DNA of 64,000 nucleotides, from NCBI RefSeq assembly GCF_009730915.1, contig NC_052489.1, positions 4,491,622 through 4,555,621 of the forward strand, in the 5' to 3' direction. A program made the position numbers and the translations under genes. The notes below the pieces were generated by a model. That model saw nothing but the letters and a program-made list of their open reading frames with translations, did no database searches and had not been told where the DNA came from. The number at the start of each line of letters is the position of its first letter. Position 1 is the stretch's first letter. Below are positions 48,005 to 59,899 of this stretch, piece after piece. The DNA comes from Dioscorea cayenensis subsp. rotundata. Lineage: Eukaryota; Streptophyta; Magnoliopsida; Dioscoreales; Dioscoreaceae.

Positions 48005-51000
48005 ATGGCGACTAGGGTTTACATAGTGTAAGAAAGATTTCATCTTTTTGTTGTTACTCCTCTGATTTATGTGGAAATTTCTGGTTTTTTTGGTACTTGG
48101 ATCCGAGTTAGTTTATGGAATGGCTTTCTTTCTGTTTGAATCATTGGTTTATTGTTCATGAACTTTTGTTTATTCATAAAGATCATTCCTTTTTGGGCTT
48201 TGATTCTTTGATTTGTGAATGTATTTGATTTAGAGGAAATTGAACTTGATGTTGTTGGGTTTCGTGGTTGTTTCTGATTATCATGTAGAGCATGGAATTT
48301 TTTTTCAGGAGTTTTCAAAAAATATGGAGAGAGTTTGATGTCTTTTTTATTTTTTTTATTTTTTATTTGCGTGCTGGTTTAGATGGCATGTGTCACCATC
48401 AACAGGGTAGGTCTGAGTGCTTGATTTATTGAGCTTCTAGAGTGTTTTAATGGTGGGCTCAACCTTTTGTGCAATTTCTGAAAGTGCCTTTAGTCATACA
48501 CCTCTTTCATTTCAATGATGATGCTTTTGTTTCTTGATTTGATTTTCTGATGTAAACTGCTTACTAAAATTTGTTTGTTTCTCTGAATAGTTCCAAGTTC
48601 GATGCCTTCTGATTAAGCACAATATCTATCTCTCCTTTTCTTTGGTTATTAGAATTTTGTCATTAATTGTAGCCTTTTCCTTCTTTGACTATGAACAGTA
48701 TGACTTGTTTGTTGTTATGTTACTTGATTATAAACATAATTACTTGGCCTGGTTTTCTTAGTATTGGATTTCTAATGTTCTGCAAAATCTATGATGTTCT
48801 TGGTTCTGTATCAGAACATCTTTTTGGGTGAAACATTTGGCTGTGAATTTGTGATGCACTTATGAAGCATCATCAAATTGATCAGGCTATGAAGTTTGTG
48901 ATTTGAAAATCTGGTTTAGTGTGATCTGACAAATTATCAATAGCATTTGACACATGTCCTGCCTTGCAGATATAGTAATATGTGATCAACAATTTCATCC
49001 TCATAAAACGATGAGAAACTTATGTTTTTTAATGACCTCATTGACCTGTGGTTGCCTGGAGGACAACCAAAAAAAATAAAAGGCTCAGCTTCCCTTATTT
49101 GTTTAATACCTTTGACTCTTCCTCCAGAGAGTGTCTACCTTGTGTTGCCATTGCCTCAGGCCATTTATGAAGACCTGTTTTTGTTGTTTGACTTATATGC
49201 ACTTGAAATTGCATCATTCTTGTTTGTGCACTGAATCTGTTGCATATCTGTGTCATTGGTGTCAATATTCTTCATCAGTAGACTTTTATTTTATTTGCTC
49301 GCTCATGTCAACCATCTTCCTCAATTGTATTGTAACACCTGGAGAAAATAAAGACACGTCGTGTTGGCTTTTTTGAGAGGCTGTCAGTGATAATTTTATT
49401 GCAGTTAATCAGTTGAAGGATGTACTTGCTGTGTTTTGTACTTTTACTGTATTTGTAATCTTTGTTGTACCAATGGTTGATGATTGTTCTGATGAATTTG
49501 GTGTTCAAACAGATACTATTCCATGTATGGTCATGTTGAAAAGCTAGCGGAAGAGATAAACAAAGGTGCCTCCTCTGTTGAAGGAGTGGAAGCCAAGCTA
49601 TGGCAGGTTGGTCCAGATCATCACTTTCAACTTATTTAGCGGCCTCTTTGGCTAATCTAAATTTTACTTAACTGTCAATCATCTAATCCTTTCAATTTTT
49701 TAAATTTCTTGCTTGAATGATTGTGAGATGCTGAAGTGGTATAATATGGTTCAGAAGGTTCATTTTGTGGTTTTTTGCTTTGAACTTTTGAGTTGAAAGA
49801 CAGGTTTGGTATAATAAATGGTAATTCCATATTAGGAAAATACCAAACATTGTATCTGTTTCACTTCTGTGTCCTATTGCACTTGCATTGTGAACTAACA
49901 TTGGGTGCAAGATAAACAATCTACTTAATTGTGATGGTGTGGTTTTCAATATTATGTAGAGTGCAGTGTCTGCCATGAAGAATGATAATAATTTGATCTA
50001 AAACCAATTTTTTGGTTAATCAGCATAAGAACATAAAAGATCATATGTGAAACTTTGTTTTCTTCAAGACAAGTGATTCTAATTATGTTGTTTCTTATTT
50101 TTGCGTTTTTATTGAAGTTTTTATGTTTTTTTTCCTACTTGAATTTGATTTTGAACTTTGTCAAGGTTAAGATGATTTGACATATCACCAGTAACCTGAA
50201 CCATTGTTCTTGCTTTTATCTTATCATTTGTAGGGGTTAAAAATAATTTTGTGTACTAATGTTTCTTCTGGATATTTCTTTTTTTTCTTTTTTTTGTTGC
50301 CTTCTTACAATTTAGCATGCGAATTTAGTTCAATCATTTGCCATATATTATCCCCATTAAATCTGCATCTGCATGTATGTGATAAGGTACACTCATTTTT
50401 TGCTTATATTCCAAAGTTTGTCTCATCATTTTCCTTTTTCAAATTTATAAAAAAGAGAATGTTTGAGGATTGCAGCCATGATAGGACATTATGCAATTGC
50501 TATTCAAAGTGATGCTAACAGTTTCCCACATAAGTCGTGGTACAGATCGTCTTATTAATTAACATTCTGTAGAGAATTGATTGCAATAATGAAACGAAAT
50601 ACTAAAACACAATGATACCCAAACTGATTAACATGAACATAGGGACACTGAAAATAGATAAAAAGCTTGTTGATGTGTCAACTGAGCTTTAGTCCGAATC
50701 AGGCCTCTTTTGTATTCATGTCAGGCAGAGTGAAAATTTGGTTGAAAACTGGTCTGTATTATTTGAATAGGTTCCTGAAACACTTTCCGACGAGGTTCTT
50801 AGCAAGATGGGTGCACCACCTAAGAGTGATGTACCGATTATCACACCGAATGAGCTCGCCGAGGCTGATGGCATTCTATTTGGCTTCCCAACAAGATTCG
50901 GTATGATGTGTGCTCAGTTCAAAGCATTTCTAGATGCAACTGGAGGGCTTTGGAGAGCTCAGCAACTTGCTGGAAAACCTGCTGGAATTTTCTACAGCAC

Positions 51001-51509
51001 CGGATCTCAAGGTGGAGGACAAGAAACCACTCCGTAAGTTTTTCTGTTCTTCTGCAATGAGTTTTAATGAATCAAACTTTACAGTGATACTAATGTGATT
51101 CATCAATTAGCAAGACTTCTTCTGCTGTATCCTTCTCAGTTGCATACAGAGTACAGTTGGCCAATATGTCACGTGGAATAGTATCATTCTTAACATATCA
51201 TGTTCTGCTTCATTCTTGAATCCTTTCGTGATAATTTGGCTTACTTTTGCTGAAATTTACTTTGTTTTTGTTTGCAGTTTGACTGCCATAACGCAGCTGG
51301 CTCACCATGGAATGATCTTTGTTCCTGTCGGTTACACCTTCGGGGCCGGTATGTTTGAGATGGAGAATGTAAAGGGTGGGAGTCCTTATGGCGCTGGCAC
51401 TTATGCCGGGGATGGCTCAAGATTCCCGACTGAGCTTGAACTTGAGCAAGCATTTCACCAAGGTAAATACTTTGCCAACATTGTGAAGAAATTCAAGGGT
51501 TCTTCTTGA
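48005..51509 (+). CDS. FQR1: NAD(P)H:quinone oxidoreductase, WrbA/FQR1 type
   Basis: Four exons with GT-AG sites and matching phases, 48005-48027, 49513-49606, 50771-51033 and 51278-51509, encode 203 residues. This is the family's usual length. The flavodoxin fold is plain: [16 protein letters not shown] (FMN phosphate loop, residues about 5-20), PTRFGMM (about 77-83), and [12 protein letters not shown] with the later [11 protein letters not shown] segment for FMN and substrate contacts. Enzymes of this type use NAD(P)H to reduce quinones by two electrons, avoiding semiquinone radicals. Plant FQR1 is cytosolic or membrane-associated and auxin-induced in Arabidopsis. The first exon is only 23 bp and is followed by an intron of about 1.5 kb, a common place for regulatory sequence. 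No break is seen. The gene ends 408 bp from the P450 stop, tail to tail. The symbol is by similarity from memory; paralogues exist. Confidence 0.95.
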
Positions 51510-51917
51510 TGCGTTCGACATGCATCAGCAAGAGATTTGACCATTTCTCTTCTGATCTTGTCATGAATAAGGTTGTGCTTGTTGATTCTTGTGGCGAGTG
51601 ATTTTCCTTTCTATATATATACGTTAGATTGGTTGGTACAGTATCACTTGTAAGTATGTGTGATTGCTTATGCTTGATTTCATAGATTGTGTATTCTCTA
51701 TGCTATTCAATTTCCTCGAAATTAAAGCATGATTGCAAATGTTCTGTTAAGTTTATATCATTCTTCCTTGTCCATAATCAAATACATGGTTTACAAACAC
51801 ATTACAGAGAGCATGAAAATGATTTACAGGGCAACCACATTACAGAGAGCATGATATATATATATATATATATATATTTATGGTTTTGTCACAAGGAAAA
51901 CCAGAGTATAGTTCGGA
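51510..51917. other. Shared 3' region between quinone reductase and P450
   Basis: The two genes converge here. AATTAAAGC near 51719-51727 may serve polyadenylation. A direct repeat of CACATTACAGAGAGCATGA lies at about 51798 and 51837, and a (TA)n run at about 51854-51879. Confidence 0.5.
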
Positions 51918-53485
51918 TTAAACAAGGTTTATTCTCGGTATTGCCTTAAGGATCAAGGGTGACTTCTTATGAAGAACAACCGTTACAGTTTCACTCATAT
52001 CCATATCAGCCCCGGCGGGTAATTCCCAATTGAAATGATATAAGATGTTTGCAAGCGCAATCTCAATGATAGCAATTCCCAATTGCATTCCAGGACACAT
52101 CCTCCGACCAGCACCGAAAGGAATGAATTGGAAGTGTTGTCCTTTAAAGTTTATAGCACTCTCCTCGAACCTCTCTGGAATGAACTCTTCAGGATTCTCC
52201 CATGAATTCGGATCTTTCATTATCGCCCAAACATTCACAAAAACTCTCGTCCCCACGGGAATGTCAAACCCTTGCACATTGCATTCCTCCCGGCACTCCC
52301 GCGGAACCAACAATGGAGCCGGAGGATGCAACCTTAGAGTCTCATTTATCACTAGTTTGAGATATCGGAGTTCTTGCAGGTCACTCTCTTCGACCTTTCC
52401 TTTATTCGGTCCTACGACTCCTCGAACTTCATCTTGAGCTTTGTTCATCACTCTCGGGTTTCTCACAAGTTCAGATATCACCCATTCTAGAACCGATGAG
52501 GTCGTATCAGTTCCACCAAAGAAAATTTCCTGCAAAATCATTAAGCAATGCATCAATGGAGCTGCTGTATTCAATACCAATTTATTATGCCTAGCAAGTG
52601 TTTGATGTTATGCCTGAATGAACAAACCTGGACAATTGCTTTGATATCATCTCTGGTGAATGCGACACCAAAGCTGGAATCACCCTGGTGTTTAAGCAAA
52701 ACATCAAGCAAATCCTTCTCACAATCATCACCAGAACAATGGCCATCAATCTCTCTCTCAAACAACTGATCCATTCTCTTGAAGCTCTTCTCAAGCTTCA
52801 CCCGAACATTTGAACTCCTTCGCCACAACTCCAAAGAGGGCAACATTTCTCTCAGTAAGAACTCGCTGAGCAATTCAATGATCTCCTTGAAAATATCATG
52901 GTCTGGACTCCAGTTACAATCCCCATCATCAGAGAACCTCTTCCCAAACGCTTCCTTGCTGGTGATGTTGTTGCTCATGATCACAAACAACTTGCTCAAA
53001 TTCACATCGGATGATGATGAGCTAATTCTGTGGATAGTTTTGATCAAGAGATTGATCTCTTCTTCTCTGATGCTCCGAAAGGATTGAACTCTCTTCATGC
53101 TGAAAATCTCCAGCATGCCGAGCTTCCTCACTTGCCTCCAATGCTCGCTGTACTTGCTCAGGTTCCCGCCGTAGGCGAACTCGGCGCCGGATGAAGAGGA
53201 TGGGCGGCTGGCGAAGGAGAGATCTAAGGTTTTGAGGATTTGAAAAGCGAGGTCCGGCGAGGAGACGATGATGGTCGGTATTTTGCCGAGGTGGAGGTGC
53301 ATGAGCGGCCCATGCTTGGCTGCGAGTTTGCAGAGAGATCGGTGAGGCAGAGAGCCGAGTTGGTGGAGGTTTCCGAGGATGGGGAGACGCCATGGACCTG
53401 GTGGGAGCTTTGATCTTCTTCTTGAATTGAAGAAGATCAGCAACATAAACCCTAACCCTAAAAATGGGATTAACAGATTTTCCAT
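51918..53485 (-). CDS. Cytochrome P450, CYP71 clan
   Basis: Two exons, 53485-52628 and 52529-51918, join with a GT-AG intron of 98 bp in phase 0, at the position conserved in CYP71-type genes. The product has 489 residues. It starts with a membrane anchor (about 5-20), a basic stretch and the proline hinge LPPGPWRLPILGNLHQLG. The I helix has GGTDTTSS (about 291-298), the K helix ETLR (349-352), then PERF, and the haem loop is PFGAGRRMCPG with the thiolate Cys at about 431. All expected residues are present. Such enzymes sit on the endoplasmic reticulum and use electrons from P450 reductase to oxidise small molecules, often in specialised or defence metabolism; the substrate cannot be read from sequence. 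The start ATG at 53485 is followed at once by the anchor. A related fragment lies at 63.1 kb on the same strand. Confidence 0.95.
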
Positions 53486-53486
53486 T

Positions 53487-53517
53487 TCTCTTTCTCTCTC
53501 TCTCTCTCTCTCTTTCT
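53487..53517 (-). repeat. GA microsatellite in the P450 5' leader
   Basis: On the minus strand a run of AGAGAGAG lies immediately upstream of the start codon, a position where GA/CT repeats are common in plant leaders. A TATATATTTATA stretch about 60-75 bp upstream of the ATG could be the TATA box. Confidence 0.6.
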
Positions 53518-53570
53518 GTATTCACTATAAATCTATTGAAACAATATAAATATATATACACACGACACAT

Positions 53571-54119
53571 GTATGTTTCTCTCTCTTGTGTGTTGCGTGA
53601 TTTTTTAATTTTTTTATTATTAAATAAATATATTTAGTAATTAATTTGAGAAATTATTATTATGAATATATATCAATTATTAATTAAATAATTAAATAAT
53701 TAAAACTTAAAATATTTAATTTTGATTAATAATAATAATAAAGTCAGTTAGCTATGATAAAGACTTTCTTTTATTTATTTTTTATTTTCCAATGTTAAGG
53801 GTTTTAAGGTTATGATTAAAATTGTATGTCTTCAAAACATGCCATTGCTTTCCAAAATATTCAATAAATTCTTCAGGTTTTAAAAATTTTATTTTTAAAT
53901 TTAAAATAATGTTTATCATCACCCATGGAAAATTAGTATTTCATTTTCTTTTTTCTACTTCAAACCAAATTGAGCTTTGAAGTGGGAGGGTGCAAACACC
54001 ATTTTTTTAAGCAAAATAATTTTTTAAAAATATTATATATATATATATATATATATATCTTAAGGTGTCTAGTTAAGACTTTGTGAGCACTTTTTTAAAA
54101 TGAAAGGAGAAAAAAAAAC
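53571..54119. other. AT-rich DNA upstream of the P450
   Basis: No gene is supported. Words such as TTATTAAATAAATATATTTA at about 53618-53637 recur in the repeat units at 59.9-60.5 kb. A (TA)n run lies at about 54032-54058. Confidence 0.5.
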
Positions 54120-54132
54120 AACTTGGAGTTAT

Positions 54133-54337
54133 TATTATTATTATTATTTTTTTTTTTGAGAAAGACAACAAGCGTCAAAATCTAGAGACGAACACGTGGA
54201 AGAGCAGCGCTCACCACCGAATCGTGTCCTCACCTTACGTAAGATTAGAATCGAACTCGGGGAGCCACACTCGATACTCGAGGGAAACACTTTATATAAA
54301 GGATACGATGTCAATAGATCAAATGGTCGTTGGCATT
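54133..54337 (-). mobile_element. tRNA-derived SINE, about 205 bp
   Basis: On the minus strand a head with TGGTCGTTTG-like and CTATTGACATCG words leads to the B-box-like GAGTTCGATTCTA. The 3' end is an A-run followed by AAT repeats, next to the left flank. Imperfect 13-bp target duplications AACTTGGAGTTAT and AACTCGGAGTTAT (12 of 13) lie at 54120-54132 and 54338-54350. Size, B box, tail and duplication fit a plant SINE. It encodes no protein and would have been mobilised by LINE enzymes. Confidence 0.7.
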
Positions 54338-54350
54338 AACTCGGAGTTAT

Positions 54351-54783
54351 AAAAAAATGTTTCAAAAACTAAGAATTAAAAAAAAATTACTTGTGTTAGA
54401 AAATTCCAAAACACCTCTGTAAGTCATTTATTTTTATATTTATTTTTTAATTATTAACTCCAACCCTCAAACATATTATTTTCTTTCAAAAGCTAGAGTT
54501 TAACTCTCATTAATTTAATTGAAGTCTTGTCAAGTACATGAACCAGCCTGCCAATTTTGACTTGTTTTGTGGATGCGTCGTTGTTGCTTCCTTTCATGCG
54601 TTTTGACTTGACTTTTATCCACATGGAATTTGAGCTCAACCACACGTCCAATGTTGTCCTCTAATGCATTTGTTTTTTTCATGACTTTAACAAATATCAA
54701 TCTTGATATGTCTCGGTATTTTCACGGCTTTTCCAATAGCTAAGAAATACATAATTTGGATGGAATACGACTTAATAAGAGTT
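54351..54783. other. Intergenic DNA between SINE and LINE fragment
   Basis: No gene or repeat is recognised. The sequence is AT-rich. Confidence 0.5.
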
Positions 54784-55160
54784 TTTTTTAATTAAATGAA
54801 TATACTATTGATTTATTGGAAAAAAAATTAAGAATATAGAAAGCGGTATACACTCGAGAAACTAAAAACAACTATAATCAAGACAGAAGAGAAAATACTA
54901 GATCAAAAATGATGAAGGCAAATTACAAAAATAAGTAAATAACCCGGAACTATGAGGTAATCATTAGAGGTGAAGCTATCCTAGACAAAACAAATATATG
55001 GACTAAGAGAAGACATAAGCGAAAGACATAGTTGAGTGGGCGATATCCATTGTATAGTAACAAAGGACATGCTCATGCTTTGTAGTCAGGACGGAGGTTT
55101 GTATTAATTAGCTTAGATTATTAAACATTCTGTGCTTGAGAAGAAATTGTGTTAACATCT
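54784..55160 (-). mobile_element. LINE 3'-end fragment
   Basis: The block with AATCATTAGAGGTGAAGCT and the following 120 bp is closely similar to 19.40-19.55 kb in the other LINE fragment. The plus-strand T-run at 54783-54790 is its poly(A) tail. Only the last few hundred bases of the element are present. Confidence 0.65.
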
Positions 55161-56078
55161 TGAGGGTATAATAGAAAGATAAATGGCAAGGTAGAGCATC
55201 AATAACTGATGAAATTAAACAACTAAAAATGGAACAAAACAAAAGTCATACAATTTAAAAACTTGCATTAGGAGCAAATTTGAAAAATAAAATAACTTTA
55301 CAAAGAAAATATGTTCATACGCAATAAAATAAATTAACTTGATAAGTATTTTAATTATAATTTTCGTTGAGCATAACAAAAATTGCAGATTTATTAAAAG
55401 TGATTACATGGAAGAATTTTGCAAAAAAAAACTTTGCAATGAATTTTTTCACTAGAAAGCATAAGTTTTTTATTCACTAGCATTAAGCATTTTAGAATAG
55501 ATACACAGTATATAATTAGCAAGACATAAAAACTCATAAAAATGCCCGATAGTTAAAATTTTGCACTTTGTCAATGTATGAGGCATTTTATTGATGAAAT
55601 CATGCATAGAAGATATAATTTCCTCTATAAAATGAATAAAAAATATATAAAATCCCTAATTATCAAAATATACATATTTTCATGAAATTAGACATTCTTA
55701 AGTCAAAATTAAGTATCTCAAGTCGATATACGACCATCAGTGAGAAATGCAAATATCTTCCCATAATGGGCAATTGCTAATAGCTCGTATTTATTTAATA
55801 TATACTACATTAGGTTTCTTCACTAGCATTAAGCATTTTTGGTTAGATGCATAACATATGGTTAAAATGACACAAAACCATATAAAAATACTCCATACTC
55901 AAAATTTTGCATAAATTGGGTTGGCAAACTCATATCAAGCGTTATATTTTTTTTTATTTTTTAAATTATAAGAATTAGATGAGTGAAATATTTAGTAAGA
56001 CCATCACATGTTTTAATCTCAATTCATGAAACTATCTCCAAAATTTTCATTTTCAAAATTAATTAATTAATAATTATT
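55161..56078. other. AT-rich intergenic DNA
   Basis: No gene is supported. The words TTTTTATTCACTAGCATTAAGCATTTT (near 55470) and TTCTTCACTAGCATTAAGCATTTTT (near 55815) mark a diverged direct repeat about 350 bp apart, with similar sequence after each. Confidence 0.5.
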
Positions 56079-56285
56079 TCTTTTTTTTTACACTGCGATT
56101 CTTTTTTATAAAGTAAACAAACCACGTAAGGGGTATATACAAGTGTGGAGTTACTCTCTCAATACATCTATGTTCTCATTTTATGTGAATTGAGATTTGA
56201 ACCCGCTTTCTCAATGGGACATAAACATCCTACATAGAGTATCTAGTGTTAATAGACCAAGAAGCTATTGACCTGTAGTTCTTAA
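56079..56285 (-). mobile_element. Possible SINE
   Basis: On the minus strand, GGTCTATTAACACTAGATACT is followed by a B-box-like GGGTTCAAATCTC and a terminal run of nine A at the left side. The order resembles the SINE at 54133, but target duplications are not clear, so this is a weaker call. Confidence 0.45.
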
Positions 56286-56920
56286 CTCATAAAAAGAAAT
56301 TCGAATCGTAATATAATAAGTATGTCATCATTCAACTTTCAAGAATAAAGATAATGTCCTAAGTTCTTGAATTTGAAAAGATGTTGAACGACACATCATT
56401 AGATTTTTAACATTCGAAAATTAGTTGATAATAAAAAATATATATATTTTTACAAAATTTTATAACAATTGCATGAAGATGTGAGCAATCGACCATTTAG
56501 TCTATTAGAATCAAATCCGCTATGTAAAATATTTGTATCTCGTTGATTAAGTGGTTTTAAATCTCAACCTATATAGGGTGAGAGCATGTATGATGTTGAG
56601 TTTTGTGGTTATAATGTTTCAAGTATGTTTGTGCTTGACCCTGACACGTGGATTGTCCACATTAAAAAAAAAAATTACATGAAGATAAAGTTTTTCAACA
56701 TACCTACTGAAAAAAAAAATTTGAATAACAAAAACAAGCACATTATTCTCTCTTAAGAGTTTGTGAAACATTTTTTTTATATGGAAGTGGTCATTAGTAC
56801 AATTGGTAACTCCTTGAGAATTTTTACCCAAAACACCATCTTGCCTACATTTGTAAAAAGAAAAAAATTAGAAAAATTTAAAAAATAATTCTTAAATCAA
56901 AAGGGTCCTACATAAAAAAT
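56286..56920. other. AT-rich intergenic DNA
   Basis: No gene is supported. About 56.47-56.60 kb, with GGTTTTAAATCTCAACC, could be a further decayed tRNA-like repeat in plus orientation. Confidence 0.4.
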
Positions 56921-58112
56921 GGGAGTTTTTCCCAAGAAACCCTCCTTTTTAATATTATTGTCAAAATGGCCCTTGGGCCATCACATTAATGCTCAGTCAG
57001 CACCCTGACTGGGCTGCTGATTGGGCAATTTTTTTTTTAAAAAAAAAATCTTTTTTTTTATATTTTAACCCCTCATCTTTTTTATAATTATATAAATAGT
57101 TTATTTGTGGCTTTTTCAACCTAATTTTTTTTTAAATTGTTATTAAAATAAAAATATCATTACAAATTAAAATTATTATTATTAATTATTAAAATGGGAA
57201 TTATTTTAAATTATTATTATTATTATTATTAAAATATTATTATATTTGGAATAATTTTAAATTATTTTATTGATGATTACATTATTGATTTCATTATTAT
57301 TTATTTAAAAAATATTATTCTGCGCTAACTGATGCTTTATCGTCTACGGTGACGCGCTGGTGTCCCACTCGGTTGCATGCGGCGCTCCCCCTCATTCGGG
57401 ACATGGCACGTCTGGGTGGCTACCGGTGAGCCACCTAGACTTTGGGTGATGCAGCCCTGCTCACGGTTGTGGTGCCCTTCCCCCGGCCATTGATTTTGCC
57501 GGAATTGATGAGACTTGATTCGAGCGGAGTTTCATATGGTGTCAAGTGATGTAGCAAGGGCGTTGAACCGGGATGCCGCCGTTGCTCGAACGGCCTCGCC
57601 GACGCAGCCGCTCAATCACTCAATTACCGCTGCTTCACTCAAAGTCATGTTTTGGACGTGATTTTATCAATAAAATAATTTAAAATAATTTTCATTTCCA
57701 TTATAATAATAATATTTACTAATAATAAATATAATTTTAAATAATTAATATATCTTTAATTATCACTCTAACAATAATCAAAATATTAATAAAAAATTAA
57801 AATACTTTCTCTTTTAATAAATCTCATGTTATTAATAATAATGATTCTAATTTCTAATAATGTTTTTTATTTTAATAACAATTTTTTAAAAAAATTTGGG
57901 TTAAAAAAACCACAAATAAGCTATTTATATAATTAGAAAAAATAATGAGGGGTTAAAATGAAAAAAAAAGTTTTTTTTTTTTTTTAAATTTCCCAGTTAG
58001 CAGCCAAGTCCAACACATGGGTGCTGACTAAGCATTCATATGATGGCCCCAGTGGGCCTAGGATCATTTGCACAATAATATTGGAAAAGAGGGTTACTTG
58101 GGGGAGAAACCC
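56921..58112. mobile_element. Pack-MULE-like element with long inverted repeats and a GC-rich core
   Basis: The left end GGGAGTTTTTCCCAAGAAAC and the inverted right end GGGTTTCTCCCCCAAGTAAC start inverted repeats that stay recognisable for about 200-250 bp: CAATATTATTGT, the GGCCC/GGGCC block, AGTCAGCACCC, ACCCCTCAT and AAATARYTTATTTGTGG are in mirrored order. AT-rich flanks (ATAAAAAAT on the left, TTAAAAAAAT on the right) could be a blurred duplication of 9 bp. Between AT-rich arms lies a GC-rich core at about 57322-57660, quite unlike its surroundings, which looks like captured genic DNA. No domain could be recognised in it. Confidence 0.7.
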
Positions 58113-58267
58113 TTAAAAAAATGCATTTTATAAAATAACTGAAATATATGATGTAACTCATGTAAGATATCATACTTCTTTGAAGAGTTCTCTTCTAGGG
58201 TGAAATGAAAGGCATCTTAGACAACTTGCCTGTCATATGTTGATTCTTCGTTTTACATCACTTTCAA

Positions 58268-58314
<47 letters not shown>

Positions 58315-58366
58315 CGAATGCAATAAATGCAACAAAGACCTTCTCATAAAGAACTATCAACAAACA
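58113..58366. repeat. Spacer with a (TAA)n microsatellite
   Basis: A pure AAT repeat of about 45 bp lies at 58268-58312. The rest has no recognisable feature. Confidence 0.7.
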
Positions 58367-58376
58367 CATATAATTA

Positions 58377-58760
58377 GGGTTAATTTTTTAGTAGGGTACC
58401 AAACTATGGTCATTTTTTATTATGGGGTCCAAATTTCAATTTGAATCAAAATGGTTATCCAACTTCAATTTTGTTTTACAGGGTGATTACCTGAGAGATT
58501 TAGACCTATTTTTTTGATGATATAAATACTGAAAATTTTCTGTCAACATATGCATAGCATACTGTCCGCCCAATTGGCAATTTCATTTCAGATGTTGATA
58601 GAAATTTATAGCATCAAATCATCAAAAATAGGCCAAAATCTCTCGGGTGACCATCTAGTGAAACAAAATTAAAATTGGGTAACCATTTTGATTCAAATTG
58701 AAGTCTGGACCCCAAAATGAAAACAGGTCATAGTTTGGTACCCTATCAAAAAATTTACCC
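58377..58760. mobile_element. Foldback MITE with long inverted repeats, 384 bp
   Basis: GGGTTAATTTTTTAGTAGGG at the left mirrors CCCTATCAAAAAATTTACCC at the right, and the inverted similarity continues for about 170 bp (GGTACCAAACTATG, GGGGTCC, TTTGATTCAAATTG). The flanks CATATAATTA (58367-58376) and CATATAACTA (58761-58770) are a 10-bp target duplication with one mismatch. That length fits a Mutator-type MITE. It is non-coding. Confidence 0.85.
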
Positions 58761-58770
58761 CATATAACTA

Positions 58771-58997
58771 CAATGGTTTAATAATCCTTTAGAAATTTAC
58801 CATTTGAGGCATGCTATCACACGAGATAATAACGGCTTGACACTTGCATCCAACATGATATATCAAGAATCACAACTCCATAATGGTAAATCCCATGCAT
58901 TACAAACCTCGAAAGATGGAGAATACAACTTCTCCCACAGGAGACCCATTGAAAAGTAGATGAACAACACTACTATATGTGACAAGCTTCCCCCGCT
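58771..58997. other. Short spacer between MITEs
   Basis: No feature is recognised in these 230 bp. Confidence 0.4.
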
Positions 58998-59000
58998 TAA

Positions 59001-59802
59001 GGCTTTGTTTGGTTGGGGGAGGGAGGAGGGTGAGGGGTGTTGGGGGTGTGAGTGTTGTTTGGTTGAGGGAGTGAAGGGGGTGAGAGGGAGTGAGGAGGGT
59101 GCCTCACCCTCCTCACCCTCATAATCCACTCCCCCAAATTGGGGTCTTTTGGGGAGTGGATGTTTATTGTTTTTTTAATTTTTTTAAATAACGCAAAAAT
59201 ACCATTAATGCCCTTCACCTATATGTAGAATTCCTATCAGTATCCTAGATGATTGTTTGTTTGGGGTTGTGAATATGTTTATCATTAGCATATTTTTTTG
59301 TTAAATATGAAAAAAAATAGGGTATGCTTTCCAAGTATGTTTTTCACCATTTTTTTAAGTTTATGAAAAAAAATATGACAAAAAAATAGGGTATGTTTGA
59401 ATGATCATTGGGTGTTCACATTTTTAACCAATATTTGTCAATTATAATCAAGATGTTATGACTCCTCATAATTTTTCGAATAAATATTTTTTTCCCTAAT
59501 TATTGTGTGTGTTTTATAATGTTTATCATATATTATATATTGTGTTATTATTATTATTCTACAATTGATTATTATATATATTATTACCTATTTTTATTAG
59601 TACTAAGGGCAAAATAGTCAAATACACATTACACTCTTTCTCTCTCTCCCCACTCCTCTTTTCAACTAAACAAAAAAATAAACTACTCCTCCACACCCTC
59701 CATGAACCAAACACAATATTTTCTCAAACCCTCCATACTCCTCCCCTCACTCCCCTCACTCCCCTCACCCCCTCCTCCCTCCCCTCCGAACCAAACAGGG
59801 GG
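59001..59802. mobile_element. Tourist-like (PIF/Harbinger) MITE, about 800 bp
   Basis: The left end GGCTTTGTTTGGTTGGGGGA and the right end TCCGAACCAAACAGGGGG pair through TGTTTGGTT. The target duplication TAA lies at 58998-59000 and 59803-59805. Purine-rich GGGGAGGGAGG and its CCTCCCTCCCC counterpart extend the inverted repeats. At the left the TGTTTGGTTG block is repeated about 54 bp further in, so the end itself is duplicated. Minus-strand open frames over the C-rich arm are artefacts. Confidence 0.8.
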
Positions 59803-59899
59803 TAAGGGTTTGTCAAGGGACAAATAGAGATACGACTCATCTCATGGAGGATCCACCCAAAACCATTTATGCAGTACCTAGTTCTTGAAATAATAGATA

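Noticed and set aside
52045-53087. Plus-strand open frames across the P450 gene
   Set aside because: Antisense shadows of an intact minus-strand gene with correct splice sites and haem motif.
53022-53570. A 182-codon minus-strand frame overlapping the P450 start
   Set aside because: It is the P450 first exon read in another frame, with a poly-glutamate/arginine start from the GA microsatellite.
58863-59218. Proline- and histidine-rich minus-strand open frames
   Set aside because: They come from the C-rich arm of the Tourist-like MITE and lack any coding signature.
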